A DNA stretch of 64,000 nucleotides from Nocardia vinacea NBRC 16497 (GCF_000308835.1 NZ_BAGN01000180.1:1-64000); one strand, 5' to 3'. Positions 1 through 8,089 are shown, numbered from the stretch's first letter. The notes: generated by a model not told the origin, from the sequence alone. Made by a program: numbers and translations.

Positions 1-2
1 CG

Positions 3-1205
3 CATGTCCACAGCTCTCGCGCCTCCCCGGCCACCGTTGCCCGGCCACCGCTGATCCGGTGGCTCGCCGTCGTCGCGGTAATGCTCGGCATCTTCTCGAT
101 CGTGACCACCGAGATTCTGCCGATCGGCCTGCTGACCTCGATCGGAGCCGATTTCACGATCTCCGACGGCTTGGCGGGGCTGATGATGACCCTGCCCGGC
201 CTGCTGGCCGCGATCGCCGCGCCCCTGGTGACCGTCGCCGCCGCGCGGATCGATCGCCGACTGTTGCTGTGCGGATGCACGTTATTGCTGGTGTTCGCCA
301 ATGCGGTGGCCGCGCTCGCACCGGAGTTCTGGGTGGTGCTGGCCGCCCGCGTGCTGATCGGGATCACCATCGGCGGTTACTGGTCGATCGCGGCCGGACT
401 GGCCGGCCGATTGGTGCCCCCGGAGTCGGTGCACCGGGCGACCGCGGTGATCTTCTCCTCCGTTCCGCTCGGCTCGGTGCTCGGCGTGCCCGCGGGCACC
501 TTCGTCGGCGATGTCGCGGGCTGGCGGGCAGCGTTCGTGGTCTTGGGCCTGCTGTCCGCCGTGGTGCTGGTATTGCTCGCGGTCGCACTGCCCGCGCTGC
601 CCGCCGAGCAGGCCCTTCGCCTGACCACGCTGCGCATCGGTCTGCGCGGTACTGGCATCCGAATCGCTTTGCTGGCAACGTTTTTCGTGGTGATCGCGCA
701 GTTCGGCACCTACACCTACGTCACGCCGTTCCTGGAGCAGGTCACCGAGGTGAGTGCGGGCACGATCACGCTGTTGCTGCTGATCTACGGTGTGGCGGGC
801 ATTGCCGGGAACTTCCTCGGCGGCACCCTGCTCGGCCGTCCCCGTCTCGCGCTCGGCTTCGCGGCGAGTGCGATCGCGACCGCGATGCTGCTGCTGCCGT
901 CGCTGGGGCGCTGGGAGTTAGGTGCGATCGCGCTGCTCATCGTGTGGGGTATCGGATACGGCGGTGTGCCGGTGGTGCTGCAGACCTGGTTCGCCGACGC
1001 GCTGCCCGATGCGCCCGAGGTGGCATCGGTGCTGTTCACCGCCTCGTTCCAGGCGACCTTCTGTGTCGGTGCGCTGGTCGGCGGAGTGATCGTGGATCGG
1101 ACGTCGCCCGGGACGGTGCTGCTCTGCGGCGGTGCGACCGTACTGCTCGTATTGCTCATTACCTCCGGAGTAATCGACGCGCGCCGGGTGCGTCGGGCAG
1201 GCTGA
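3..1205 (+). CDS. MFS exporter, DHA1 type (5' end outside window)
   Basis: Major facilitator transporter, about 400 residues visible. The frame is open to the left edge, and the first membrane helix (…IRWLAVVAVMLGIFSIVTTE) begins before the first ATG at 81. The true start is therefore upstream of that ATG and probably off the window. About twelve hydrophobic segments can be followed. The opening TTEILPIGLLTSIGADF and the later RVLIGITIGGYWSIAAGL resemble the AraJ/NepI/YdeA group of drug, sugar or purine exporters. The stop lies 4 bases before the next start, so the two genes are probably translated together. The substrate cannot be read from the sequence. Confidence 0.85.
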   Translation, partial: HVHSSRASPATVARPPLIRWLAVVAVMLGIFSIVTTEILPIGLLTSIGADFTISDGLAGLMMTLPGLLAAIAAPLVTVAAARIDRRLLLCGCTLLLVFANAVAALAPEFWVVLAARVLIGITIGGYWSIAAGLAGRLVPPESVHRATAVIFSSVPLGSVLGVPAGTFVGDVAGWRAAFVVLGLLSAVVLVLLAVALPALPAEQALRLTTLRIGLRGTGIRIALLATFFVVIAQFGTYTYVTPFLEQVTEVSAGTITLLLLIYGVAGIAGNFLGGTLLGRPRLALGFAASAIATAMLLLPSLGRWELGAIALLIVWGIGYGGVPVVLQTWFADALPDAPEVASVLFTASFQATFCVGALVGGVIVDRTSPGTVLLCGGATVLLVLLITSGVIDARRVRRAG

Positions 1206-1209
1206 CTTC

Positions 1210-1611
1210 ATGATCGATGAGGTGGGCACCAAGCTCTTTCACCAGTCCATGCCGTTCACCGAGCGCCTCGGAGTCGAGGTGCTCGAACACGGCACCGAAT
1301 TGGTGCGCAGTCGGATCGCCTGGGACGAATCGCTGTGCACGCTGGGCGGAGTGCTGCACGGCGGGGTGCTGATGTCGCTGGCCGATGGGACCGCCGCGGT
1401 GTGCGCGTTCCTGAATCTGCCCGAGGGCAAGCAGGGCACGACGACCGTCGAATCCAAGACGAATTTCCTGCGGGCCGTGCGTTCCGGCTATGCGACCGCG
1501 ACGGCGCGACCGCTGCACGCGGGACGGTCGTTCATCGTGGTGGAGACCGAAATCCGTGACGACGCGGACAAGCTGGTCGCCAAGGTGACCCAGACCCAAG
1601 CCGTCCTCTGA
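1210..1611 (+). CDS. PaaI-family hotdog thioesterase
   Basis: A 133-residue single hotdog-fold protein, probably hydrolysing an acyl-CoA or acyl-ACP thioester. The helix signature HGGVLMSLADGTAAVCAF sits at about residues 50-67, where this family places its substrate-binding helix and active-site Asp; the surrounding LGGVLHGG is typical of PaaI/YbgC-like enzymes. Length matches the family. It starts 4 bases after the MFS stop and ends 4 bases before the convergent methyltransferase. The substrate is unknown; the partner transporter does not define it. Confidence 0.85.
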   Translation: MIDEVGTKLFHQSMPFTERLGVEVLEHGTELVRSRIAWDESLCTLGGVLHGGVLMSLADGTAAVCAFLNLPEGKQGTTTVESKTNFLRAVRSGYATATARPLHAGRSFIVVETEIRDDADKLVAKVTQTQAVL

Positions 1612-1615
1612 TCCC

Positions 1616-2473
1616 TCACTTCACCAATGTGAACTGCATGACATCGATGTGCCCGCTGCGGAAGTACCGGGCACATCCGGTGAGGTATTTCAAATATCTG
1701 GCGTAGACCTCCTCCGAGGCGATCCGCACCGCCTCGTTGTGATGGTCCGCCAGCGCGTGCGCCCACTGATCCAGCGTGCGTGCGTAATGCAGGCGCAGCG
1801 GCTGGATCCGTTCGGTGCCGAATCCGGCCTGCCCGGCCAGGCGGGTGACCTCGGCGGGCTGGGGCAGCTGCCCGCCGGGGAAGATCTCGCGCTTGATGAA
1901 GATGTGGAAAAGCGCGGCCTCCCTGGTCACCGGAATATTCATGCGACGCAGGTCGTTGAGAGAGTGGCCGATGATCGTATGCAGCAGCATCCGCCCATCG
2001 GGCGGGAGCATGCGGTAGCAGCGCTCGAAAAATGCCGGGTACCGCTCGCGGCGGAAATGTTCGAACGCACCGATGCTGACGATCCGGTCCACACCCCCGT
2101 CGAACTCCTCCCAGCCCTGCAACTGAATCTCGACGCCCGCCACACCGCGCCGATCGATCTCCGAGCGGACGTGCTCGTACTGATTGCGGCTCAAGGTGAG
2201 GCCGACGGCCTTCACGCCGTAACGCTCGACCGCACGGAACATCGTTGCGCCCCAACCGCATCCGATATCGAGCAGGGTCATCCCGGGCCGCAGATCCAGT
2301 TTGCCGAGCGCGAGATCGATCTTGGCGAGTTGGGCCTGTTCGAGGGTCATATCGTCGCGCTCGAAGTAGGCGCAACTGTAGGTCATCGACGGGTCGAGGA
2401 ATAGCCGGTAGAAATCGTCGGAGACGTCGTAGTGCGATTGGACTTGCTGGTAGAACGGTTCGAGTTCAGCCAT
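1616..2473 (-). CDS. Cyclopropane/mycolic acid methyltransferase family protein
   Basis: A 285-residue SAM-dependent methyltransferase of the CFA synthase/mycolic acid cyclopropane synthase group. It is expected to transfer a methyl group to a double bond or keto group of a long acyl chain. Evidence: the opening …HYDVSDDFYRLFLDPSMTYSCAYF, the SAM-binding DIGCGWGAT at 69-77, the SIGAFEHF segment, and HIFIKREIFPGGQLP near residue 180, all family landmarks. The ATG at 2473 is chosen because AGGAG lies 6 bases before it; a longer frame upstream has no such site. The product could be CmaA/MmaA/UmaA-like, but the sequence alone does not say which modification is made. Confidence 0.88.
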   Translation of the reverse strand: MAELEPFYQQVQSHYDVSDDFYRLFLDPSMTYSCAYFERDDMTLEQAQLAKIDLALGKLDLRPGMTLLDIGCGWGATMFRAVERYGVKAVGLTLSRNQYEHVRSEIDRRGVAGVEIQLQGWEEFDGGVDRIVSIGAFEHFRRERYPAFFERCYRMLPPDGRMLLHTIIGHSLNDLRRMNIPVTREAALFHIFIKREIFPGGQLPQPAEVTRLAGQAGFGTERIQPLRLHYARTLDQWAHALADHHNEAVRIASEEVYARYLKYLTGCARYFRSGHIDVMQFTLVK

Positions 2474-2820
2474 TGCAGCTCCTGCCTTCGGTCGGTCCTG
2501 GCCGGATATGGACTGATACGAGACACGCCGCCGAGCCGTTCGCACGAGCGGCTACCGATATGAAAACGTGGCCTGCTCCGTTCGCTGTGACCGAGCTGTG
2601 ACCATTGCACGACAGCCGTTGGACGATGTATCCTCGGGCCTGTCCTTGTGGATGTTGGTATCTCGGCCGATCAGAGCCGAACTCCCGCAAGATCTCTCAA
2701 CTTCCCGACCACGATGGTGGTCCACCTCGCTCCCGGAGCCCACAGGGATATTCACCGCAGCGAGCCCAATCGCCGCTGCCTCACACGGCCGTTCGCCGTA
2801 CCCCATGCAAAGGAAAAACC
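2474..2820 (+). promoter_or_regulatory. Divergent promoter region and long leader of the rho paralogue
   Basis: This 347-base stretch holds no convincing gene. A possible promoter for the rho-like gene is TTGCAC (2605-2610), an 18-base spacer and TATCCT (2629-2634), which would leave a leader of about 180 bases. Long leaders are common on rho genes because Rho represses its own transcript, but nothing here proves that. The upstream reading frame running into the rho gene from 2605 has poor codon use and is not taken as coding. Confidence 0.3.
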
Positions 2821-3993
2821 ATGAAAGACAACACATTTCCCGTATCACAAGACGGGGACGCGGCGGCCGAGACCGCTCAGCACCCCGTACGATCCGTCAG
2901 CGGCATCCTCGATATCGCCGACAACCGCGCCGCCACCCTCCGGGTCGACGGCTACCTCCCCGGCCCGCGTGACGCGCACGTGCCGCCCCGATTCATCCGC
3001 GAATTCGGTTTGCGCCGTGGTGATTTCATTATCGGCACCGCCGAACCCGGACGCAGCGGCAAGCTCGACCCGCTGGTCCGCATCGAATCGGTCAATGGAC
3101 AGGATACCAACCGTGTCGCTACCCGACCCAACTTCGAGAGCCTCGTCCCCATCTACCCCAACCAGCGGCTGCGCCTCGAGACCGAACCGCATGCCATGAC
3201 CACTCGGGTCACCGATCTGGTCATGCCCATCGGCAAGGGGCAGCGCGCACTCGTCGTCGCACCGCCCAAGGCAGGCAAAACCTCTGTGCTGCAAGCGATC
3301 GCGCACGGTATCGCGAAGAACCACCCGGAGTGCGAACTGATGCTCGTACTGGTCGGCGAGCGTCCCGAGGAGGTTACCGATCTGGCCAGGTCGGTACCCG
3401 CCGACATCGCCGCCGCCACCTTCGACCAAACCCCACGCGAGCAGATCGCATTGGCCGAACTCGCCATCGAACGTGCCAAACGCCTGGCCGAAATGGGCCG
3501 GGATGTCGTCGTACTGCTCGACTCGCTGACCCGTCTCGCCCGTGCGTACAACAACGCCGCCCCGTCCTCCGGGCGGGTACTCTCCGGTGGCGTCGATGCC
3601 GCCGCGCTCGCGCCGCCGAAGAAATTCCTCGGCGCCGCACGCAATTTCGAGAACGGCGGCTCGCTCACCATTATCGCCACCGCCCTGGTGGAGACCGGTT
3701 CGCTGGCCGACACCGTAATCTTCGAGGAGTACAAGGGCACCGGCAACGCCGAGCTGAAACTGGACCGCGCGACGGCGAGCCGCCGGATCTTCCCTGCCGT
3801 CGATATCGCGCAGTCCAGCACTCGCAAGGACGAATTGCTGCTCACCCCGGCCGAATTGGCGGCCACCCAGCTGTTGCGCCGCACCCTCGCCGCGGTGGAC
3901 GGTCAGCAGTCCACCGACCTGCTGCTGGAGGGCCTGCGCCAGGCTCCGACCAATGCGGAATTCCTGGCTCAAATCGGCGCCAAGCGGCACTGA
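2821..3993 (+). CDS. rho: Short Rho transcription termination factor (paralogue)
   Basis: A 390-residue hexameric RNA helicase/terminator of the Rho family. The start at 2821 follows AAAGGA by 7 bases. A cold-shock-like RNA-binding domain spans about 27-100, then the RecA-type motor: Walker A APPKAGKT at 147-154, the GERPEEVTDLAR segment, Walker B VVVLLDSLTRLARAYN, and the Q- and R-loops (…AALAPPKKFLGAARNF…, EEYKGTGNAEL). It lacks the long charged N-terminal insertion of normal actinobacterial Rho. It also has RAATL where E. coli Rho has the aromatic GFGFL motif that contacts RNA. The motor looks intact but the primary RNA site is unusual. The housekeeping rho normally sits between thrB and prfA, so this is probably a second, specialised copy. 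Confidence 0.85.
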   Translation: MKDNTFPVSQDGDAAAETAQHPVRSVSGILDIADNRAATLRVDGYLPGPRDAHVPPRFIREFGLRRGDFIIGTAEPGRSGKLDPLVRIESVNGQDTNRVATRPNFESLVPIYPNQRLRLETEPHAMTTRVTDLVMPIGKGQRALVVAPPKAGKTSVLQAIAHGIAKNHPECELMLVLVGERPEEVTDLARSVPADIAAATFDQTPREQIALAELAIERAKRLAEMGRDVVVLLDSLTRLARAYNNAAPSSGRVLSGGVDAAALAPPKKFLGAARNFENGGSLTIIATALVETGSLADTVIFEEYKGTGNAELKLDRATASRRIFPAVDIAQSSTRKDELLLTPAELAATQLLRRTLAAVDGQQSTDLLLEGLRQAPTNAEFLAQIGAKRH

Positions 3994-3996
3994 TCC

Positions 3997-4040
3997 GCTT
4001 GACACGTCTCCATTAAGGCTCCTTTAAGGCCCTGTCAAGC
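3997..4040. terminator. Inverted repeat after rho
   Basis: GCTTGACA (3997-4004) is mirrored by TGTCAAGC (4033-4040), a perfect 8-base pair of arms with a 28-base loop that itself contains two TTAAGG-like stretches. It starts 4 bases after the rho stop. It could be a weak terminator or an RNA element near a gene that encodes a terminator protein. Confidence 0.4.
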
Positions 4041-4061
4041 TCTCCGAGGAATATTTATTAC

Positions 4062-4109
4062 AGCCCGATCGGGCCTGTCTTCGGAGGGGGAGACAGGGCC
4101 GGTCGGGCT
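4062..4109. terminator. Bidirectional hairpin between convergent genes
   Basis: The arms 4062-4080 and 4091-4109 pair over 19 bases with two mismatches around a 10-base loop. It lies between the ends of rho (3993) and the hydrolase gene (4131) and can serve both strands. No U-tract is evident, as is common in actinobacterial terminators. Confidence 0.65.
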
Positions 4110-4130
4110 CTCGTCGTATTCGGTTCGGGC

Positions 4131-4889
4131 TCAGCCCAATTCGGTGGTGAACAGCTCGGCGGTGCGCCGCCACGAATCCTGGGCGGCGGCTTCGTCGTAC
4201 GGTTCCCGGCCGGGGAAGAAGAAGGCGTGCTTCGCGCCCGGGTAGACCACCGATTCGTGCCGCACACCGGCCTGATTCAAGGCCGCCTCGACTTGTTCGC
4301 GTTGTTCGGCATCGATGACGTGATCGAGTTCGGCGAAGAACAGCAGCAGCCGCACATCACCCTTGGCAATGGTTTCGGTCGCGGCCAGCAGCGGCTCCGG
4401 CCTGCTCAGCGCGGTGCCCGCCGTGGTCAGCCAGCCGGGGTAGAAAATGGCCGCGGCATCCAGGTCCAATCGGGTGGCTGCGAAGTAGGCCAGATGGCCG
4501 CCGAGGCTGAAGCCGAGCACACCGGTCTTATCGGTGGCACCGCCGTGCTCGCGGGCATAGGCGATGGCGGCCCGGAAGTCGGCCTCGACACCGTCGCGGG
4601 TGAGCTCACCGAGCAGACCGAAGGCACGCGTCCGGTTCTCATCGGTCTCGGCCAGACCCGCAGCCGTCTCCGGACCCGAGCGGTGATAGACGTTCACCAC
4701 GAAAGCCACATAGCCGAGCTCGGCGACCCGATCGACGATCCGCCGCGCATCCTCGGTGAGTCCCCACAACTCGGCGCCGACCAAGACGGCCGGAAATGTG
4801 CTGTCGCCCTCCGGGCGCGCCAGATAGCCGGTCAGCGATGAGCCGTCCACATCGAGGTCGAACTGCCGAGAAACGATCTTGTAGGTCAT
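4131..4889 (-). CDS. Dienelactone hydrolase family alpha/beta hydrolase (Ser nucleophile)
   Basis: A 252-residue cytosolic alpha/beta hydrolase of the dienelactone hydrolase family. The triad can be placed as S128 in GFSLGG, D189 in AELDHVI and H221 in GAKHAFFF. GAELWGLTEDARRIVDRVAE near 38-57 matches the family's conserved Glu-containing segment. Classical dienelactone hydrolases use a Cys nucleophile (G-x-C-x-GG); here it is Ser, so the enzyme may act as an ordinary esterase on another substrate. The ATG at 4889 begins the conserved part; no strong ribosome site precedes it, and a start 45 bases upstream is possible. Confidence 0.8.
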   Translation of the reverse strand: MTYKIVSRQFDLDVDGSSLTGYLARPEGDSTFPAVLVGAELWGLTEDARRIVDRVAELGYVAFVVNVYHRSGPETAAGLAETDENRTRAFGLLGELTRDGVEADFRAAIAYAREHGGATDKTGVLGFSLGGHLAYFAATRLDLDAAAIFYPGWLTTAGTALSRPEPLLAATETIAKGDVRLLLFFAELDHVIDAEQREQVEAALNQAGVRHESVVYPGAKHAFFFPGREPYDEAAAQDSWRRTAELFTTELG

Positions 4890-5277
4890 GGAAAACAGCC
4901 TATGGCCGTACGTGGTGTGCGGCACCTGGTGCAAACTTCAACGCACCGCCGTCTTCGGCCAGACGTGGGCGAGGCCAAGCAGGTGCCGGAGTTCGGCATC
5001 GAAATCGTGCGCGGTCATGGGCAGTCGTGGACCGGATCCGGACCGCGGACCTCGTGCCCGTTGGAGGATACCGGCGCGGACGCCCACGCTATTGCGCTGT
5101 GACGACCGCAGGTCATGCCAGAGCAACTGCCACGTGTCGGTGTCGAAATCGTGGGCTATTCGCGGTAAGGCCGGTGCACGCACCGGTCTGTCTTCGGCGG
5201 AGCTGCAGTGGACGCTCGGGGGGTATACAACAGTACTGGCATACCGAATTCGGTATGCCAGCAGCATGTTTCGCGGA
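4890..5277. other. Gene-poor interval with a degenerate internal duplication
   Basis: No gene is called in these 388 bases. On the minus strand two segments, around 5139-5160 and 4992-5020, encode similar peptides in the same frame (AHDFDTDTWQLL and AHDFDAELRHLL) without a good start or ribosome site. They may be remnants of a small gene with a repeat. The right end holds the 26-base palindrome listed separately. Confidence 0.35.
5236..5261. repeat. 26-base perfect palindrome after the DoxX gene
   Basis: The sequence CTGGCATACCGAA is followed immediately by its reverse complement, centred on an EcoRI-like GAATTC. It lies 16 bases beyond the stop of the DoxX gene on the minus strand. It could fold as a terminator hairpin or bind a dimeric regulator as DNA. 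Confidence 0.8.
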
Positions 5278-5715
5278 TCAGCCGAGCAGGACGAGTGCGG
5301 CCGCGCCGAGGAAGATGAACTGCACCACGGTGCGCAGCGGCAGCGGCATGGTCTTGATGCCGATATCCGCCCGTGCCGCACGGATATTCGCCGGGAACAT
5401 CACGATCAGCAGCAGGATCAGGCCCGCGGCAGCCAGTTTGGCGACGGGCGGGATCAAAAGACCTATTGCGCCGCCGATTTCGAGCAAGCCGGTGAAGGTC
5501 ACCCAGCCCGCCGGATTGGGCAGCCGCGGCGGCACCATGGCGATCAGTGCGCCGCGCTTGGGCTCGACGAAGTGCGCGCTCGAGGTGAGGGCGAACATCG
5601 CGGCCAGTCCGAGTGCGGCGGCGTGCGGCCAGGAGTCGAGCCAACCGAGGTTGCCGAGCCAGCCGATGAACCGAGCGAGTCCGGCGATGACGATGAGTAC
5701 AACCAGCGGTGCCAT
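5278..5715 (-). CDS. DoxX-family membrane protein
   Basis: A 145-residue integral membrane protein with four hydrophobic segments (about 3-20, 30-48, 75-95 and 98-140). The layout, SSAHFVEPKRGALIAMVPPRLPNPAGWVTFTGLLEIGGAIGL, is characteristic of the DoxX/DoxD family, whose members are linked to redox or thiol stress. AGGAG stands 6 bases before the ATG at 5715. It is divergent from a TetR regulator whose probable operators occupy the space between them, so it is likely the regulator's target. Confidence 0.82.
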   Translation of the reverse strand: MAPLVVLIVIAGLARFIGWLGNLGWLDSWPHAAALGLAAMFALTSSAHFVEPKRGALIAMVPPRLPNPAGWVTFTGLLEIGGAIGLLIPPVAKLAAAGLILLLIVMFPANIRAARADIGIKTMPLPLRTVVQFIFLGAAALVLLG

Positions 5716-5745
5716 CAGAGTCTCCTGTGGGGTCGAGCACCAATC

Positions 5746-5796
5746 TTGACAGTGGCTAGATTAGGCCTGAGCGGGAAACTTGTCAATGACTAGATT
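5746..5796. promoter_or_regulatory. Direct-repeat operator between doxX and tetR
   Basis: TTGACAGTGGCTAGATT (5746-5762) and TTGTCAATGACTAGATT (5780-5796) match at 14 of 17 bases and are 34 bases apart. They fill the gap between the divergent DoxX and TetR genes and are the obvious candidate binding sites for that regulator. The first also contains a -35-like TTGACA. Confidence 0.5.
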
Positions 5797-5814
5797 TTGG
5801 GCGACCATCGAGAC

Positions 5815-6384
5815 ATGGCGAAGAGCGGCTATCACCACGGCGATCTGCGGGCCACCATCCTGGCCGCGGCCGCCGATCAGATCGCGACCGACGGTGTCGA
5901 CGCGGTATCCCTGCGCGGGCTGGCCCGCCGGGCCGATGTCTCGCACGCGGCCCCCGCGCACCACTTCGGTGATCGCGCGGGACTATTGACCGCACTTGCC
6001 ATCGAAGGTTTCGACCTGCTCGCCGAGCAGTTGGCCGCGGCCGGACCGGAATTCCGCGAGGTCGCGGTCGCCTACACGCGCTTCGCCCGCGAACATCCCG
6101 GCCATTTCGATGTGATGTTCCGGCGCGAACTCCTGCACGCCGACGACGAGCGCCTGGTCGCCGCCCGCACCGCGGCGGGTGCGGCGCTGCGCTCCGGAGT
6201 CTCGGTCATGCAGCCCGACAACACCGTTGAGCAGCAACAAGCCACCCGCCTCGCCGCCTGGTCGCTGGTCCACGGCTTCGCGGCCCTATGGCGCGAAGGG
6301 GCACTACAGGATTCGACGCTCGGTGACAGCTCCGATCCGGAGACCCTGGCCCGCCGGATGGTCGCCACCGTCCACTTCGAATGA
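5815..6384 (+). CDS. TetR/AcrR family regulator
   Basis: A 189-residue one-component repressor. The N-terminal KSGYHHGDLRATILAAAADQIATDGVDAVSLRGLARRADVSHAAPAHHFGDRAGLL is a clear TetR DNA-binding domain with its helix-turn-helix. The rest is a helical ligand-binding domain ending …LARRMVATVHFE. The start at 5815 (MAKSGYHH) fits the family better than the ATG six codons earlier. It is divergent from the DoxX gene and probably represses it and itself through the repeats at 5746-5796. The ligand is unknown. Confidence 0.85.
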   Translation: MAKSGYHHGDLRATILAAAADQIATDGVDAVSLRGLARRADVSHAAPAHHFGDRAGLLTALAIEGFDLLAEQLAAAGPEFREVAVAYTRFAREHPGHFDVMFRRELLHADDERLVAARTAAGAALRSGVSVMQPDNTVEQQQATRLAAWSLVHGFAALWREGALQDSTLGDSSDPETLARRMVATVHFE

Positions 6385-6421
6385 CCACGGCCCGTTTGCC
6401 TTTGGCCGTAAATTCTCTGGC

Positions 6422-6769
6422 ATGGATATCCACGCCTACCCCACCGAGGCGAGCACCCCGGTAGATCTCGCCGAGGCACAACGCCTTGCCGACCACTACC
6501 TGTCCACCGATGACGGCATCAGTAACCTGCTCACCGAATTCGACGCGGGGTTCACCGTCGTCGCCATCTTCCCGCCCCCACCGGGAATCGACCCGCACAA
6601 ACCCCCACTACCCCCGACCATCGGCGGTTCGGTCTGCGTCATCGACAAACCCACCGGCGCCATCTCCTACTGGCCCACCTACCCCACCCCCGTGATCGCC
6701 GAACAGTACACGCAGGCAATGCAATCCGGCCGCCTGATCATCGAGGATGGTTGGCCGGAAGACGACTGA
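6422..6769 (+). CDS. Hypothetical protein, immunity/YrhB-like
   Basis: A 115-residue soluble protein of unknown function. It has a proline-rich loop (AIFPPPPGIDPHKPPLPPT) in the middle and GGSVCVIDKPTGAISYWPTYPTPVIAEQYTQAM near the end. That final pattern (a residue of 'VID..TG....YP' type) resembles small Imm35/YrhB-like proteins, but the match is by eye and weak. It has no good ribosome site. A -10-like TAAATT about 10 bases before the ATG suggests a leaderless message. It lies 37 bases after the TetR gene. Confidence 0.55.
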   Translation: MDIHAYPTEASTPVDLAEAQRLADHYLSTDDGISNLLTEFDAGFTVVAIFPPPPGIDPHKPPLPPTIGGSVCVIDKPTGAISYWPTYPTPVIAEQYTQAMQSGRLIIEDGWPEDD

Positions 6770-6903
6770 GGTGTACCCCGAGCCGGGTCGGGTACCGCAC
6801 TTCTCCGAAGACCCGACGATCGAGCGGTTTGTCCCGCGGATCGCGGTGACCGGAAGCTCGCTCGGCTTCAGTGGGATTCGGCTGGGGAGGACACGGCCGC
6901 GGG

Positions 6904-7731
6904 CTAGGTGAGGTGGGTGGTGATAGTGGTGTGGTCGGCTTCGGTGGCTGGAAGTTGTAGGACCAGAAGGAGATCTGGGTTTTCTACCAGGCGGAGTTGG
7001 AATAGTTCGAGGTTCATGGGGCCTGCTTCGGGGTGGTCGATCGCGATGGTGGCGGCACGGAAGTCCTGGACCGGATATTCCGACCACCAGGTGCGGAATT
7101 CGGGGCTGACTTCGGTCAGGGCGGCGACGATGGCGGTGAGGCGGGGGTCGTCGGGGCGGCGGCCGACGAGGGCGCGGAATTGGCTCAGGACTGCGCGGGC
7201 CGCTGGTTCCCAGTTGCGCATGGCGGCGCGGTTCCCCTTGTGGGTGAACATCATCCAGAGCATGTTGCGGCGGTCCGGGTCGAGTTCGGCGGGGTCGACG
7301 CGCAGGCGGGTGTAGGCCTGGTTCCAGACCACGAAATCGAAGTGGCCGTCGTGGATTACCGCGGGGCTGGGCATCATCGAATCGACCAGACGTTGAAGAC
7401 GGGACATGGCCGCGCCGGGCTGGGCCGCGGCGACCGGATCGGCGAGACCGGCCAGGCGACGCAGGTGGCGGTGTTGTCCGGCATCGAGTCGCAACACCCT
7501 GGCCAGCGCGTCGACCACCTGCGGGCTCGCCGCGATCTTGCGCCCCTGCTCGAGCCAGGTGTACCAAGTGAGACTTACCCCGGCCAACTCAGCAACCTCT
7601 TCGCGACGCAGGCCCGGGGTGCGCCGCCGCCCCGGGATCAGATCCCCAGGCAGACCGACATCGGTGGGCTGCAACCGGGAGCGGTGCGCCTTGAGAAAGT
7701 CGGCGAGTTCGGCGCGATGCTTGTCGGTCAT
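6904..7731 (-). CDS. Helix-turn-helix regulator with MmyB-like ligand domain
   Basis: A 275-residue transcription regulator. An XRE helix-turn-helix lies at about 30-90 (RRTPGLRREEVAELAGVSLTWYTWLEQGRKIAASPQVVDALARVLRL). The C-terminal half carries the MmyB/PAS-like domain with VWNQAYTRLRVDP, RNMLWMMFTHKGNR and RTWWSEYPVQDF, typical of this actinobacterial family that binds fatty-acid-like ligands. The ATG at 7731 is preceded by AGGGA at 7 bases. A perfect palindrome 32 bases upstream of the start suggests autorepression. No divergent target gene is seen next to it. Confidence 0.85.
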   Translation of the reverse strand: MTDKHRAELADFLKAHRSRLQPTDVGLPGDLIPGRRRTPGLRREEVAELAGVSLTWYTWLEQGRKIAASPQVVDALARVLRLDAGQHRHLRRLAGLADPVAAAQPGAAMSRLQRLVDSMMPSPAVIHDGHFDFVVWNQAYTRLRVDPAELDPDRRNMLWMMFTHKGNRAAMRNWEPAARAVLSQFRALVGRRPDDPRLTAIVAALTEVSPEFRTWWSEYPVQDFRAATIAIDHPEAGPMNLELFQLRLVENPDLLLVLQLPATEADHTTITTHLT

Positions 7732-8089
7732 CGAGATCCCTTGTGGGTTGTACGTTTGCCGAGTTGGACACTCGGAGTGTCCAACCGACATCTCACCCCC
7801 GCCACCCGAGCCAATTCTCGCGGCGCAGGCCAGGCGACTCGGCACACTCTCCACCCTGGTCGCTGAGCTCGGTCCAGCCTTGTCACCGAACTCGGCAGCC
7901 GCGCCCCACTCCTGGAGCCTTGCGCCGCAGATGCCTGCCGAAGTCGCGTCGCTGGATGTGCGGAGAATCCAGTCGATCCCGCGAAATCTGTTGTGCCGCA
8001 GGCGTGATGACGGGCGGTGCGCTAACGCGCGCCGCCCGAGGTGGGGAACCGAACCGCTGCCGCGAGCACCCCCATGCACTCTCGCCTAG
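7732..8089. other. Gene-poor interval upstream of the MmyB-type regulator
   Basis: Apart from the operator at 7763-7785, these 358 bases show no gene with a credible start, ribosome site or recognisable product. The long minus-strand frame through it is only an upstream extension of the regulator frame. Confidence 0.4.
7763..7785. promoter_or_regulatory. Perfect palindromic operator of the MmyB-type regulator
   Basis: GTTGGACACTC (7763-7773), one central base, then the exact reverse complement (7775-7785). It is placed 32-54 bases before the regulator start, where an autorepressor would sit. TTGGACA within it could double as a -35 element. Confidence 0.65.

Noticed and set aside
59..1213. 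Long plus-strand frame overlapping the first MFS gene, and many similar long frames on the opposite strand of real genes
   Set aside because: In GC-rich DNA the other frames of a gene stay open. These read as Arg/Ala/Gly/Pro-rich nonsense without family motifs.
7786..8089. Upstream extension of the MmyB-type regulator as a longer protein
   Set aside because: The extension would read through the palindromic operator and lacks family similarity; the ATG at 7731 has its own ribosome site.
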